Origin: Pohlia nutans
Lineage: Eukaryota; Streptophyta; Bryopsida; Bryales; Mniaceae
Reading direction: 5' to 3'
Assembly: GCA_022496805.1 (NCBI GenBank)
Contig: CM040091.1
Coordinates: 19,644,336 to 19,708,335, forward strand
DNA length: 64,000 nucleotides
Below the pieces are notes generated by a model, which worked only from the letters and a program-made list of their open reading frames with translations, was not told the origin of the DNA and ran no database searches. A program made the position numbers and the translations under genes. Below, in pieces: positions 22,258 through 34,830 of the stretch. Within the stretch, counting starts at the first letter, position 1, and the number at the start of each line of letters is the position of its first letter.

Positions 22258-25133
22258 ATGGAGAACGAGATCAGTGAGCTTGTGGCGAAGTTTTGTGGAG
22301 TGACAACAGCGAATCCGGAGCAAGCGAAATTCTACTTGGAGAGCACGGAGTGGCAAATTGAGCCTGCGTTGCAGCTTTTCTTTGAGCAAGGCGACGGGAG
22401 TATGGCAGGCGGGGAGCCGACTCCGATGAACTTGGCGGACTACGATTTGACAGAGGACGAGATGATGATGAATAGTATTTCCGAGTCGGAAGCGCCGGGG
22501 GCGCAGGAGAATAGTAGTGCGTGGGAGCCTATCCCCCCTGCTGCTATGGCTGCTCCTGTTGTAGTCCCTGATGATCCTCCTCCTCAGTCTCAACGGCGCG
22601 CGTCTATCCCTGTAAGCAAGCCGAAGGGCAAGGAGAAAGGAAGTGGCAGGAAAAGTGCGACTTCAAGAGGGCTTGTTACAACTCTCGGTGACTTGGGAAA
22701 GCACCACGATTCTGACAGCGACTCCGAAGGGCAGGAGTATTACACTGGCGGTGAGAAGAGGTACATGGTTTCCATTCATATGTGCAATGAGATAATATGC
22801 TTTATAAGAGATTTGCTACTCCCTCTGTCCCACTAAAGAACCCGTGGTTCTTGAACGCTTTTTGTTTTTTTCCAAAAAAAGACGTCCAAATACTCGACAT
22901 ATGGTTTATCTTTAATAGTAGTATGTAGTTTTTGAGTCACTCTCATTGTCCATCCCGTTTGAAAGTGGACAGGGTTCACTTTTGAAGTATAAAATGTAGG
23001 ACAAACATTGCAAAAACAAATACCAAGAACCACGGGGTTTTCAGTAGGGAGATAGTAGGAGGTAGTATGATTTTAGTGATTCAGTACTCAATCTGCAACC
23101 ACAGATCGGCATGTGTGAGAAGAGACAATGGGTGAGTAATTCATGCTTGTTAGGATGCCGGGAAACCCTAGCGCTGATGATATTTGCACTTACCCCAGAA
23201 GGACCAAGATTTGTGGTTTTAAATTGACCGATTTTAAAAAAAACTGCAATTCCGATGGGGGTCCAAACTTTATATCATTAAAGACAGTGAAGAACATTGC
23301 ATGTGTTGATCAAAAATAATTAAATTTGTACAAAAGTATATGATCTACTCGAAAGTGCTAGAAAGGACATGATTGGGCTTGACTTCCTTTTCTTGAAGAG
23401 AAGTTTCCTCGTCTTCCGAAGCATTTTAGAACTGATGATATACGATTGTATATTTGAGGTTTGAACTTTCAGTACTGATCTGAACTTGTGACAGTGGCAT
23501 GGTCGTGCAAGATCCGAATAAGATGCCTGGTCGTCGGGACGTGGAAGCCATTTTTGAGCGCGCACGAAAGTTGGGAGCACAAGAAGGTCCTGCGGCAGAG
23601 CCTCCTCGTTCAGCTGCTCCTAGATCGAGCATATTTTCGGGTTCTTCTCATACTCTTACTGGCGAGACTCGACAGCAGGAGCAAGCCACTTCCGAAACTG
23701 GACTGCGAGCTTCGCCTCCGGATCCGATTGTTCACAACGTTCACTTCTGGCGAAATGGATTCACCGTCAATGAAGGTCCATTGAGAAGACTCGATGATCC
23801 TCTCAACTTGCCTTTTCTAGAGGTTAGAATTCTTGTTTTAACCTAATTGTTTGCACTTCTTCCATGGTGTATTGTCCATTGAATGCTCTGGGTACTTAGG
23901 TTTTTTGAATGTGCTCTGGTATAATAAGAAGCCACACATTACACAAAAATATATATTACAGATGGAAACTTTCTTACTTCGAGGCAGATTAGACTTATCC
24001 TTCAGACGCCGCAGTATGATTCTTCGGAGAATACAGTGCTAACATGTTGCGATGTATGTTCCACATGCAGAGCATCAATAGGTCAGAGTGTCCGAGAGAG
24101 TTGGAGCCCGAGGACCGAAGCATTCCTGTGAATGTGAACCTTGTGAAAAGAATAAGTGAAGATTGGCAGGTTGGTCATCTTCACACTATCATTTGTTAGT
24201 CTTCCATTTAATGGTGGCAAGCTACCGTATTCTGGTTGTATATGGCAGGTGAAATTAGCAAAGAATCAGTGCGTTGTGCTTTGGAACTTTGTTTCTCATG
24301 TTTGGAGCGATGGCGCTGTTGCGTGTTGCAGGCACCTCCTGAACCTAAGTATGTACCATTCAAGGGGCAGGGACGCACTCTTGGCACTACACCTGCAAGA
24401 CCTGAGGACAATACTTCCTCGACAAATACGAATGATGCACCACGACCCTCACAGGGTTTGGTTATTGACGATGCCAAGCCTGCGACTTCCATACAGGCAT
24501 TGGACCACACTTCTACTGTCATCTTGCTTATCTTTCCGGCAGAAACTGCATAGCTTGCATTGTTACCACAGATTTCACTCACTCTAGAAAGGACTTGCTC
24601 ATTTTTGTAGAGTACTGAATATTGCGTGAAATTCACTGGAGGAGATCCCATTTATCTCATTGTTGTAAGCTCTAGGCATACACATTTGTAGTTAATAGAG
24701 TTATCCTTTAACTCAATAAGCTTTGAACCCTCTGCATCAAATCTTACTACAAGGTAGTTTCATGTTGATTCATGTTTGAAACTGTCGAAACTTGAATGGC
24801 TGAAATATTCAAGTCAAAGTCGGTTTCAAATTTTTTTGAGCTAAACGATATCTCTAATATCCTCACCTTTTCTTTGTATAGACATGTACTGATGCAACGT
24901 GTACGGGGTTCCTCTTGCAGCTAAGACTTTCGGATGGGACTCGCATGGTGGCTCGCTTCAATACCACCCATACTGTTGCTGACATTCGGGGGTTCATAGA
25001 TGCTGCTCGACCTGGAAGCACAGGACCCTACCAGCTGCAAACTATGGGCTTTCCTCCTATGAAGCTCACAGATTCAAAACAAACGATAGAGGGGGCAGGC
25101 CTTCTAAACGCCGTCGTTATCCAAAAAGCCTGA
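22258..25133 (+). CDS. plant UBX domain protein, p97/CDC48 adaptor (PUX3/4/5-type)
   Basis: Five exons: 22258-22760, 23495-23822, 24071-24169, 24332-24496 and 24921-25133, giving 435 residues, similar to Arabidopsis PUX5. Order: UBA-like domain at the start ([20 protein letters not shown], residues 2-45); Pro/Ser/acidic linker; YYTGGEKSGM; SEP domain around [20 protein letters not shown] and on into [24 protein letters not shown] domain at the end ([22 protein letters not shown], then FPPMKL). The p47-like UBA-SEP-UBX layout predicts a ubiquitin-binding cofactor of CDC48 in cytosol and nucleus. The exon 4 donor is GC (ATACAG|GCATTG): using it rejoins SIQ to LRLSDGTR exactly as in the family. 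The window encodes no other CDC48 partner. Confidence 0.92.
22817..23057. mobile_element. Stowaway-like MITE in PUX intron
   Basis: Left end TACTCCCTCTGTCCCAC followed by AAAGAACCCGTGGTTCTTG; the right end carries CAAGAACCACGGGGTTTT and TAGGGAGATAGTA. The left end matches the Stowaway consensus CTCCCTCYGTCCC with a TA before it; the right end is decayed. Confidence 0.7.
23215..23370. repeat. dispersed repeat copy in PUX intron
   Basis: Shares GACAGTGAAGAACATTGCATG and GTACAAAAG-type blocks with 2411-2600 and 4033-4460. Confidence 0.5.
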
Positions 25134-26354
25134 TAGGTCATATTCGGTACGCATGTCTATCATTCGGCTTATATTCTTAGAAATAGGTAATTACAGGCAA
25201 GCGTTTGTATCCCTACATGGGAATTTTGTCCCAAATTTGAGACCAAATTCCCTTTGGCTTTCAGTGGCTTGCAAATTTTGCTGGCAACTTTCCAGCTCTT
25301 ACTTTTTATTTCATATTGACTTGAATTCGACGACCAAGGACATTCTTATTCAACACTTGTTTATTTTGTAAATTGATTTCTGAGGTTTACGTCTACACTT
25401 CAACAGAATCCCGTTTTTGATCCATCTGCATTCTCTACTGTTGCAAGTAACTGCTACCAAGTATGTCAGTCTGGGAGGGAGCATGAAGCTGGTAGATATA
25501 AATTTTCTTGACGACCACGTCCTTGCCATTTTGCAGAATGTTACAAGAATTTATTTACGGAGGAAAAGCTGAGATATGCTACTCTTTGCACTGTATCAAA
25601 TTGGAGCAAAGCCACACGAGAGTGACGAGATTGTGTCCAGCTTGCTTGGTGCAACATCGTTGAACTCGCGCAGATATTTGGAGAGGTGACAGGGAATTTC
25701 TGTTTCATAATGTCATGACGTACAATTGCGCCTCACATGATTCTCATCGAACAATTCGTTTGCATCTCTGCTCAGAATTCCCAGGTTCTCGGAAAGAGAC
25801 GTTAAGAAGAAGAACAACGTAGGTCAGGGACTATCTTGAATAAAAAGTTTCTTGGTGTAGTTCGAGACGGGAAATTGATATGATGGCTTGGCTGTTACAG
25901 TGCCAACCACGAACAATTAAAGCTACTGTGGCAACATCGTGTTTGCTGGGAAAATGACGCTAAGACTTTGTGACATCTATGAAAGCATCTATTTGTGCTT
26001 CTTAGCTACCTTTGCTCATAGATTGTTCATTGATGTGAAAGTTTGTATTTGTGCCTCTTAGCTACCTTTGCACAGATTATTCATTGATGTGAAAGTTTGT
26101 GTGGCACTGTGGTCAGTTGAGCGAAAAATTTGCTTTGTTATCAAGTGTATGTGATGGGAGTTCAACATGAGTAAGAGAGCTAGTATGTTTACTGCACAGA
26201 GTATGTGTCCATTTTGGGGTCAAACATATGTATGTGTCCATTTTTGTCAAATAAATGGCCTTTTAAACTAGGATTCGTGGTAGTTATAGATGAAAACAAG
26301 GAGCATTATGGGATGCCGTTTTTTTCATTTTGGATTTTATGACTGCTGGATAGA
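25134..26354. other. PUX 3' flank, no gene seen
   Basis: Likely 3'UTR at first. A short direct repeat (TTGTGCTTCTTAGCTACCTTTG and CACAGATTATTCATTGATG) lies at 25995-26098. Confidence 0.45.
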
Positions 26355-26656
26355 TTGAGTTAAAACAGACGGAAGAGGAGTTGAAGAGGAGTTTCCTCTC
26401 TATAATTAATTTTTTTGACTACCATTGTTCATGAATAGTCCCCATGGTCGGGCTTTTGGCTTGGGGGAGCGCATGGGAATTCTCCTCTAGCATTGGAGAT
26501 CATGAGTTTCACACCCTGTGGTGGCGCAGGGTTTTGCTTTAGATTATTCTCCAACTTACTATAAACTAGTTTTGTTGTCTTTTTGAATTGAAAACAAGTT
26601 GAAGGTGAGTATGAGGTGGGTTTCCAATTTGAGACACTCTTTTTAGTTAACTCTAA
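26355..26656. repeat. dispersed repeat with GAGTTAACC-type ends
   Basis: Right end TTTTTAGTTAACTCTAATA, left end ATTGAGTTAAAACAGACGG. The interior (CCCCATGGTCGGGCTTTTGG, TAGCATTGGAGATCATGAG, TTAGATTATTCTCCAACTTA) is shared with 29950-30200 and 61615-61927. Confidence 0.6.
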
Positions 26657-27325
26657 TATGCTATAGATTTTAGTTGTAATTTTCCACATGTTACATTTTT
26701 TTTTAAACCTTCATTACATTTTGAAGTGGACACAACTGAAATTGTGGATGCACTCCTTTACCATCTTAGGGGCAAGTGAGCAATCATTCTATGTATGTGC
26801 CATGGGTCAAATTTAAACATAAGTAATTATTTTTTAAAGTTGTTGAAATTAAAGAATGTCATGTGCCACATTTTCATTACTTGAAAGAATCTCAAAATAA
26901 AAAAGGAATTGTTTCGTAACCTGGGTGTCTGAAACTACTAACACAAACCTACACACATACTTGTACCAGAGGTAAAAAACTAAAACAACAGCTTGTCCCT
27001 ATTTTTAAATATGGTGAGTTTTCCTAAACAAAATTGGGATCACAGATCCCATATATAGAATTCAAAAAAAAAACACATGCACCTCCAAAATGAGAAAACC
27101 AAAAAATGTTTGGTACAAGTATGTGTCGTTTTGTCCTAGCCGTTTGAAATTGACCTTCAAATATGTTGGTTTGGTAATTGTTTGATTGTTCAAAAACATA
27201 TTATTTTTCCCTTGAATGGTCTTGAGTGTACCAAAAGCACAATATTCTTTAGAACAATTCTACTAGTGACTAGTATCATCAAATTTCGTGTTAATAATCA
27301 AGATCTTGATTTGATCTGGAAAGAC
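26657..27325. other. no gene seen
   Basis: AT-rich spacer with no repeat or frame I can support. Confidence 0.4.
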
Positions 27326-27715
27326 TTTTCACTACACTAAATAGTATATTTAGTGTGAGGCACTGTAATTGCGAACATCACTCTAAATATCAAAAAACCT
27401 AATTTTGTAAGAACACTAAATGTGAATTCTCACACTATTTATGAAGAATAGTAACGTTTTGACATTGTGATCTTTTGAGATATGGATATTTAGTGTGAGT
27501 AAGGAATGAAACTTGAGATGAAAGTTTAGATGGAAAAACTGAAATTTTAGAAATGGAATGAATCAAATTGGATGATAACTGAAATCATCCAGTTAATGGA
27601 TGATAACCACCCATACTAATTACCCACAAATTGACAATTAGTGTTACACAAGTAGTAGGGGTAAGCACATTATTCATCACCTCACACTAAATATACTATT
27701 TAGTGTAGTAGAAAA
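27326..27715. mobile_element. MITE with ~35-bp inverted repeats
   Basis: Left end TTTTCACTACACTAAATAGT continues into ATATTTAGTGTGAGG; right end CCTCACACTAAATATACT continues into ATTTAGTGTAGTAGAAAAG. Each end is itself nearly palindromic (CACTAAATA/TATTTAGTG). The interior repeats the motif ATTTAGTGTGAG. No frame. Confidence 0.8.
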
Positions 27716-28605
27716 GGTTGCATTGCCGAGGGAGATGCCCAAACAAATGGGCAACACTTGCCTAAAACTAAGCAACATTGTTTGAGCATCTACCTCAATA
27801 TTGAAAGAGTGTTTGAGGTTAATGCATTGCTTGCGGATACTAACCAAAATCCTCTAACTTGTCTAGCAAAACTTTGATTTGCGTTGTCATATCATGTTTG
27901 AAAATAGGCACTAGTAGAAAAACGCATTAAGATGTATTCAGGTTAGAAGTGCATCCTAATTTGACTGTCATGGTCTACGTATTTAGTACGTTCTTGTTTT
28001 TGTTGAGTTGAACATTGTTTTATGTTGACCCAAACGTAGTCTAACACAGCGTTTGCTTATGTTTGTGTTGGTGTTCATATGAACATAAACCTGTTAGGGT
28101 ATAATTTTGATGAACATGTTTGTAACATTTCCCTACTGACCTTTGATTTTTGGATCTACATAGACATATGAAGCAATTTAGGGTGTTGAGTTGGCATTCA
28201 TATGTGGCTTGGTGGGTCAAGGTTCATTTATCCATGAATATTGATTTTGTGATGTATAATTGTCATCCACATTTTGATGAGGATGCTTCATGTGTTTGAA
28301 CATCCATGGCCCTTTGTTTGGGGCAAATGGTTCATTGGCATTTCAAACAAACATTTTATTCACGCCAACATTAGAAAAGGTCTGGAGTTTCTTTTATCTA
28401 TCTATTTGTTTGAACATTAATAGACAATTTGAAACATAATTGTCCTTACAAAGAATATTATTTAGAACATAGTTTTTGTTGGAAATCATAGCTTGTAACA
28501 CAAATTCTAACACAAAAAACAATAACTATGTGTCACAATCAATATTCGGAGCCTTGTACAGGTGGCACCTCCCCCTAGTATCATAAACAAATGTGTCTTC
28601 AAGAC
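27716..28605. other. no gene seen; lone CACTAGTAGAAAA end at 27909
   Basis: CACTAGTAGAAAAACGC resembles one end of the CACTA-type MITEs, without a partner nearby. Otherwise AT-rich spacer. Confidence 0.4.
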
Positions 28606-29645
28606 TGTACAGTGGGGTCCAACATGGAATGGCGTTTTTGGTTTCGCAGTGAGAAAAATTTCAGTACTGCCAACTTTGAAAGCCTCCCGAGAGTTCAAAT
28701 ATTGGTATTTTACCACGAAATTTTTACCAGAGACTTATCTTTAAGTTAATTATATGTATGCCAAATTTCAAGGCCAAAAGATTCATCCAAAAAAAGTTAT
28801 TCAAAATCTACAAACATTGGTAGCTGTGGAAAGTTTTTCACTGCTGCCAACTTTGAAAGCCTCCCGAGAATGGAAATTTTTTTTCCTTACTTTGATTTTT
28901 TTTTTGTAGAAACCAATTTGTGTTAGTAATATATGGTAAAAACATCAAGTCTAAAATATTAGTGAAAAAAAAGATATTAACAATCTACCAACATGTGTAG
29001 TTGTGGGAAACAATGGGGAAACCATTTCATTCCTACCAACTTTGAATACTGCCAACTTTGAAAGCCTCCCGAGAGCTCAAAAATTGGTATTTTACCATGA
29101 AAGTTTTACCAAAGAAATATCTTTAAGTGAATTATATGTACGCCAAATTTCAAGGCCAAAAGATTCACCAAAAAAAAGTTATTCATAATCTACCAACATA
29201 GTAGTCAAAGTTGGTAGCAATGAAATGGTTTCCCCCATTGATTCCCACAACTACACATGTTGATAGATTGTTAATATCTTTTTTTTCACTAATCTTTTAG
29301 ACTTGAGTTTTTTACCATATATTACTAACACAAATTGGTTTCCACCAAAAAAAAATCAAAGTAAGGAAAAAAAATTTCCATTCTCGGGAGGCTTTCAAAG
29401 TTGGCAGCAGTGAAAAACTTTCCACAGCTACCAATGTTTGTAGATTTTGAATAACGTTTTTTGGGTGAATCTTTTGGCCTTGAAATTTGGCATGCATATA
29501 ATTAACTTAAAGATAAGTCTCTGGTAAAAATTTCGTGGTAAAATACCAATATTTGAACTCTCGGGAGGCTTTCAAAGTTGGCAGTACTGAAATTTTTCTC
29601 ACTGCGAAACCAAAAACGCCATTCCATGTTGGACCCCACTGTACA
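28606..29645. mobile_element. 1.04-kb long inverted repeat element with internal sub-repeats
   Basis: Ends TGTACAGTGGGGTCCAACAT and its inverted partner ATGTTGGACCCCACTGTACA. Arms of about 430 bp are inverted copies of each other almost throughout. Each arm is built from units containing CTGCCAACTTTGAAAGCCTC (28665, 28847; inverse at 29385 and 29560), and a further unit lies near the centre at about 29050. Same architecture as 55996-57366. No coding frame; the transcript would fold into a long double-stranded hairpin. Confidence 0.85.
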
Positions 29646-29654
29646 CTCCGTGAG

Positions 29655-29812
29655 TGAATTCGAATTTCATGAAGTCAACTATATGGGTAAGAAGCTGTGA
29701 AGAGAGAAATTTTAAGCAATGAAAAATTGATCTTCTTAGTTTCTAGGTCTCCCATGGATTAAAATTTCTCTCCTCACAACTTCTCGCCTCTAGTGTAATA
29801 AGGCCCGAAGGT
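29655..29812. repeat. imperfect fold-back with CTAGTGTAATAAGGCC end
   Basis: AAGCTGTGAAGAGAGAAATTTT is complementary to AAAATTTCTCTCCTCACAAC. The right end CTAGTGTAATAAGGCC resembles the CTAGTGTAAAGAGGGCC end at 35062-35078. Confidence 0.5.
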
Positions 29813-29949
29813 CTCTCTAGGTTCCAATACTTTCATGATAACAAAACCGGTATGTACACAAAAAAAACATTGTCGTTTGTATTTGACAATTTAAAAGAGA
29901 TCTTCTATATATAAAAAATACATCACAACAATATTTATAGAGTGGGTAC

Positions 29950-30200
29950 TTGAGTTAACCAAAAACAAGTAGTTTACCCTGGTGAGTCAATGCGGAGTCC
30001 GCCACCCAAAATTATCAATTTCTGACAATGTTTATTTATGAATAGTTCGTTAGTCCCTTCAGGAATAATCCATTAGGCTTAGGGGAATATGTGGGAACTC
30101 TCCTTTAGCATTGGGGAGGTCATGAGTTCCACTTCTATAGGTGGAAAAGGCCTTGCTTTAAATTATTCTCTAACTCACCTTAGACTAATTTTGCAGTGGA
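29950..30200. repeat. dispersed repeat related to 26355-26656 and 61615-61927
   Basis: Starts TTGAGTTAACCAAAAACAAG; shares TTAGCATTGGGGAGGTCATG and TTTAAATTATTCTCTAACTC. The right end is not clear. Confidence 0.5.
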
Positions 30201-30678
30201 GCTAAGATTTCAATAGTTGGTCTAGGTACACTCAAATCATTGCGGATGCTATGAACTTCTTTTCACAAATTACTTTCCATTCTTCTCTTTGCAATGTGCT
30301 CAAATTCTAGGCATCCAAAAAATGACACTGCGTTGAAAATACAAAGGAATTTGAACCCCAAGGCAAGGTTGATTGAAAATCACCTATCGGAAAGCTGTAC
30401 AGTTGGGTAAAATATGATTACAAATTCTGGATCCAGCTGAGATTTGTGGGAACTTTGGAAGGCCCATGTATGCTGAAAAATGAACGGAATTTCAAATTGT
30501 AAATTGCATTGGAATCACACTAAAATCTACTTTATCATCATTACAAATACACATATGTAATTGAAAATCATACAAACTTTTTGATGTTTTCTGTATGCTA
30601 TCTACCATTTAGTGCTACTACCATTTGTGAAAATTACAACTTGTATTTAATGGTAAATACTTGTTCTTTACCTTAATC
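30201..30678. other. no gene seen
   Basis: AT-rich spacer without a supported feature. Confidence 0.4.
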
Positions 30679-30952
30679 TCGGGGGGTGCACTCTACACTA
30701 TGTTTGAGAATCACGTGCGTTCATGACCCCCTCTGAAAACCCCCTTGTATACGAGGGATTATATATCTAAAACTTTTGTATACAGATCTATTCGATCCTA
30801 AATATATGTTTAATGTATGTATACATCAATATTTTCTTCTCTAAGTATGTCTATTGTATATATACATAATACGCTAATGTTCAAATTAATATCCCTCCTA
30901 TGCACTCACGTATACTCGCACATGTTTAGTACAGTGCACCCCCCGAGACCTT
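30679..30952. mobile_element. MITE with CTCGGGGGGTGCACT ends
   Basis: Left CTCGGGGGGTGCACTCTACA, right TACAGTGCACCCCCCGAGAC; CTTAAT occurs immediately outside both ends, a possible target duplication. The interior is TA-rich (GTATATATACATAATACG). A diverged inverted copy lies at 58432-58672. Confidence 0.75.
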
Positions 30953-31360
30953 AATGCAAAAAACCTTTGACTAAGTTATCTTCTACAAGTTCACTATCAA
31001 ATGATAGATAGTGTATAAAAGAATCTAAAGTTTTGTATTAATTTAAATAAATATTCTTCACTTATTATGAAGTTGAAGCATGCTTCATTACAATTCCAAT
31101 GCAGTTTTTGATTTCAAAATCGATTCATTTGTGAGCATGCTAGAGCTTCCTAAAAATTGTTGAACTTTTTAATGAAACTGATTGAAAAATTCATATTCAT
31201 CTTGTACTCGACTGTACTTGTTATTTACAACTTTGGTATCAGATAGTTCCAAGTGTTCAAGGGTCCAAGAACACAAAAGTACAAATTAGTAGTCACTGTG
31301 GTAGTTTAGCTCCAAAATTTCTTCAATCCACCCAACCAATATTGTCTACTATTCAATGCT

Positions 31361-31439
31361 TTAACCTCCTAAGGCCCAAGGTTGTCAAAATACATTGTTA
31401 ACCAAGCCGTTTTGGCTTGGTTGGGCCTTTAGGGGTTAA
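31361..31439. mobile_element. very short TTAA-flanked element (71-bp body)
   Basis: TTAA at 31361 and 31436; body from CCTCCTAAGGCCCAAG to GGGCCTTTAGGGG, with inner inverted AACCAAGCCGTTTTGGCTTGG. It is almost only the two ends. Confidence 0.6.
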
Positions 31440-32146
31440 AGTGGTTTCTTAAGACTCACTCTGTGTCAACTATCGAATGAAAATATGATGGCATATTTTT
31501 TGAACTTAAGATTTATGAAGAGTATTAAGGTCAATAGCTTGAACATTTTACATAGACTGAGGAGAAAATTTCCATGATTAGCTTTCTACATTGATAAATT
31601 TTTAGCTCTAACCATAGTCCCTCTTCTATTGGTAAGTAACCTATAATAGCGTATTGGTAAATTATCTCAATAAGTATACAAGTGCATAGTTCTTTTTAAA
31701 AAGACAAGTGAAAATTTTAACAAATCCTAATAATTTCAGCAAAGAATTTTGGAGAGTTTTTGAATGGTTTTATTGTGCACTTAAGCATATGGAAAATGTT
31801 GAGAATTATAAGAAGAAAGAATAACTAAGCATGTTGTGCTTATAAAATTGAAAGACTCTAGCCTTTCATTTGGGGTTTAATCCTTCATTTGTCTTTCAAA
31901 TCAACATATGTTTCTTCAAGAATGAAAATCAAAATTTTAAGCACATTTCATTCCAATAACTAAATTAAAAAAAAAAAAAAAAAACCTATCTATTGTGTGT
32001 CATTATTAGAATTCAATTCGTTGTGAGGAAAGTAATGTAATGGCCATGATGTAACTAGTGTAAAGCCAAGACTACAAGGCTAGCTAAGAAATTTGGATGA
32101 GAAATAATGAATGAAGATTAAGTGTTATATATATATATATATAAAA
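31440..32146. other. spacer with a poly-A tract and a TA microsatellite
   Basis: A run of A lies at about 31967-31984 and a TA repeat at 32126-32143. Blocks such as ATGAAAATATGATGGCATAT (31479) and GTATTGGTAAATTATCTC recur near 36045-36215 and 39490, so this is dispersed-repeat DNA. No gene. Confidence 0.45.
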
Positions 32147-32517
32147 CCCTTAAACGTCAAGAAGGCCTGAATGGGGCAGCCCGAAAGGAATCTAAATTTT
32201 TTTGGGGAATTTTTTTTTTTTTTTTTTTGGCAAAAACGGCTCTGCAGTGCACTGCTGGCTAGCACTGTAGCACTGTAGCACTGCGGCACTACTGAACTTC
32301 AGCTGCCCCAACCTCAAAACCTGTTCAATTTGATAACTTTGATTGCTTACCAACGATTCCACAATCTCTCAAATGAGGCGAAAATTTGGAATCTAGATCA
32401 CTTTTTCAGTAGCTTTCCAACGCAACAAGTCTCGCTTGATTTGGTTGAGAAATGAAACTTTTTTCTCCAATTATTCCTTTATACCAAGCCCGTGGGGCTT
32501 GCTTTGACATTTAAGGG
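32147..32517. mobile_element. TTAA-type element with decayed target sites
   Basis: Left end CCCTTAAACGTCAAGAAGG, right end GCTTTGACATTTAAGGG; flanks are TAAAA and TTGAG rather than exact TTAA. The body includes a long T run and CTGTAGCACTGTAGCACTG. Confidence 0.55.
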
Positions 32518-32666
32518 TTGAGGCCCTCTTTACACTAGAAACGAGAAGTCGTGGAGAAAACCGGCCAAGGGCCATGGCACATTCTTGAGAAGCCGAACTT
32601 TGAATTTGACGTCCTTTGGATATAGTGTAAAGTGAGAAGGGGCCACAAAATAATGTGCTGATTTTT

Positions 32667-33884
32667 TTAACCCCTAAAGGACCGGAGTGTTTTTCCTCCA
32701 AAAACACTCCAATGCTGCCATTTTTACTCCCCCATGCAAAATATCCAAAAGAATGTTATTTTTGGCCTTCTAACCGTAAGATCTTGTCTTTAACTATTTG
32801 AAAAACATACACAACAAATTTCGTTGATTTTGACCGCACGGATTGCAAGATAATTGCGTTTGATGGGAAAAAACTCCCCAAAAAAACACATGCCCGAAAA
32901 TTTCAGATGCGTTTGACCACGGCTACATCAAAAAAACCTCACTACCGAAACTTGTCGCACTTCACTTTCACATTCTATATGATGTTACTTAGTTGTGTAC
33001 CAATTTTCGTTGCGTTTGGAGATGTTTAGGATGTTGAATAACACCTTGCACTTGTTGGGGTTTTAAAAGTTCATAAAAGACTATATGTTTTTGGAATTGC
33101 AATATTTTCGACTTTCTTTATTTAAAATACGAATCCGAGCGGTGAAACACAAGCACATTCCACCCTCTACAGAATGGCGAAAAAAAATTTGAAAAAAATA
33201 TAAATCTCCAAGTTTTAGAAGACATGTAGCATATTTTCTAAGAATTTTGGGGGTTAGGGGGGAAATAAAGGGTGGAGGAAGGGAATTGAAGTGCCAACCC
33301 ATTCCAATGTTCATGACCCCACTAACTCTCAAGGTACACTGCCACGTGGCAGTCCCTCATTGGACGATTTTTATTTTTTATTTTTTATCTTTAAAAATGA
33401 TTTTATTTTTCAAAAATTTAAATAATATTTTTAATTATGAAATTAAAATTTAGTTTAAAATAATAATTTTAATTTAAAATAATAATTTTTAGTTTAAAAT
33501 AATAATTTTTATTTATAAAATTTTAATTTTAAAATTTTAAAAAATATTATTAAATTTTTTTTTTGTGAGTTTGGGTAACGAGGTGGTCTTCTACCCTCCA
33601 CAGTCCACCCCATTTTCCACACGCCGCCCATCTTGTTGCCCCCCCCTAAAATTCAACTATTTCTCTATTGCCCCGCTGCCCTTTCTCCCAAAAAAAACAC
33701 ATTTCCCCTCATAACTTTCACATACGGTGTCGAAATTAAAAAAAAAAACAGAATCCCCATTTTCGTGGCACATTAGGGAATCTACTATTAAATTTCCTTC
33801 AAAATTCGATTAAAAATGTGTTCACCAGAACCTACCCGATTCTCTAAATGTCCTAGTTAGGACACTTGGTTCTTTAGGGGTTAA
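32667..33884. mobile_element. TTAA-flanked element, 1210-bp body
   Basis: TTAA at 32667-32670 and 33881-33884; body starts CCCCTAAAGGACCGGAG and ends TTGGTTCTTTAGGGG. It contains a very AT-rich part (33360-33560). It shares its right TTAA with the next element. Confidence 0.75.
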
Positions 33885-34427
33885 CCCCTAAAAGCCCGAG
33901 GGGTATTGGACAAAACATAGATGTGTTATAATATGTGCCTTCCATATGTTTGATGAAGGTTGGTTCAATAGACAAAATGTAGAGTATCATCTTTACAAAT
34001 TATCCATACGGTCAAACTTCCAGAATAATCTTTAGATCATTTTTTAATGAATTTAAAAGCATTAACCTTCGAAAATTTGTATAAACTATAATTTTCAATT
34101 TTAGAGTTCAAAATTTAGTACGATTGGTTAAAGTTGGGCTATCTATCGTAAACTTCAAAAAAGCAAGAGAAATGATGGAGGAATCATCATTACTTTCCCC
34201 AAATAGCAAATTTTGTAACACTAAGACAATGTTGAGGTGATCTACTTTGAAAAATTCTCCCGGGTGGAGTTTAACTCGGATTGCCATAATTCAAATTGGG
34301 TTGGAAAGTAGACTTGATGTAGTATTTTAAAATATTTTTTATTTTTTCAAAATATTTTTTTGTTCCGGGCAGCCCGTTTTTTCCGGGCAGCGACCAGAAA
34401 ATGATCGCTCGGGAGCTTAGGGGTTAG
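33881..34427. mobile_element. TTAA-flanked element abutting the previous one
   Basis: TTAA at 33881-33884, body starting CCCCTAAAAGCCCGAGGGG and ending GCTCGGGAGCTTAGGGG, then TTAG (one base off TTAA). The inner inverted repeat CCCGAG/CTCGGG supports the pairing of these ends. Confidence 0.65.
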
Positions 34428-34830
34428 TACCCCTCTCATTTCTATCCCACTACTTCTCATTTCGACCCCAAGACCTAGTACCTACTCTACTCTTTCTTTT
34501 TGGGAAGGGGGGGGGCTTATACCCAGCAGACACGGGTCTTGACAAACAATATGGGTTTACCGGCCCCTTACTATGCTGTCCTCATTCTTTAAGGCCTCAA
34601 ATGACGCCCTTCCGGTTGTTTTTTGACATTTTGAGGATGTTTTCACTATCATATGCTTGTATATGAATGCACTAATGATTTGTAATTTTAAAGGACGAAA
34701 ATCGGGAATGCATAGTAATAGTTGTTGGGTAGAAAACGGGTCAAAAAACTGGCCGTCAGTAAAAGTGGCCGTTCTGAAAAATTATTAAAAAAATGAAAAT
34801 GATTGGTTGTGAGAATTTTGGCCACACGGC

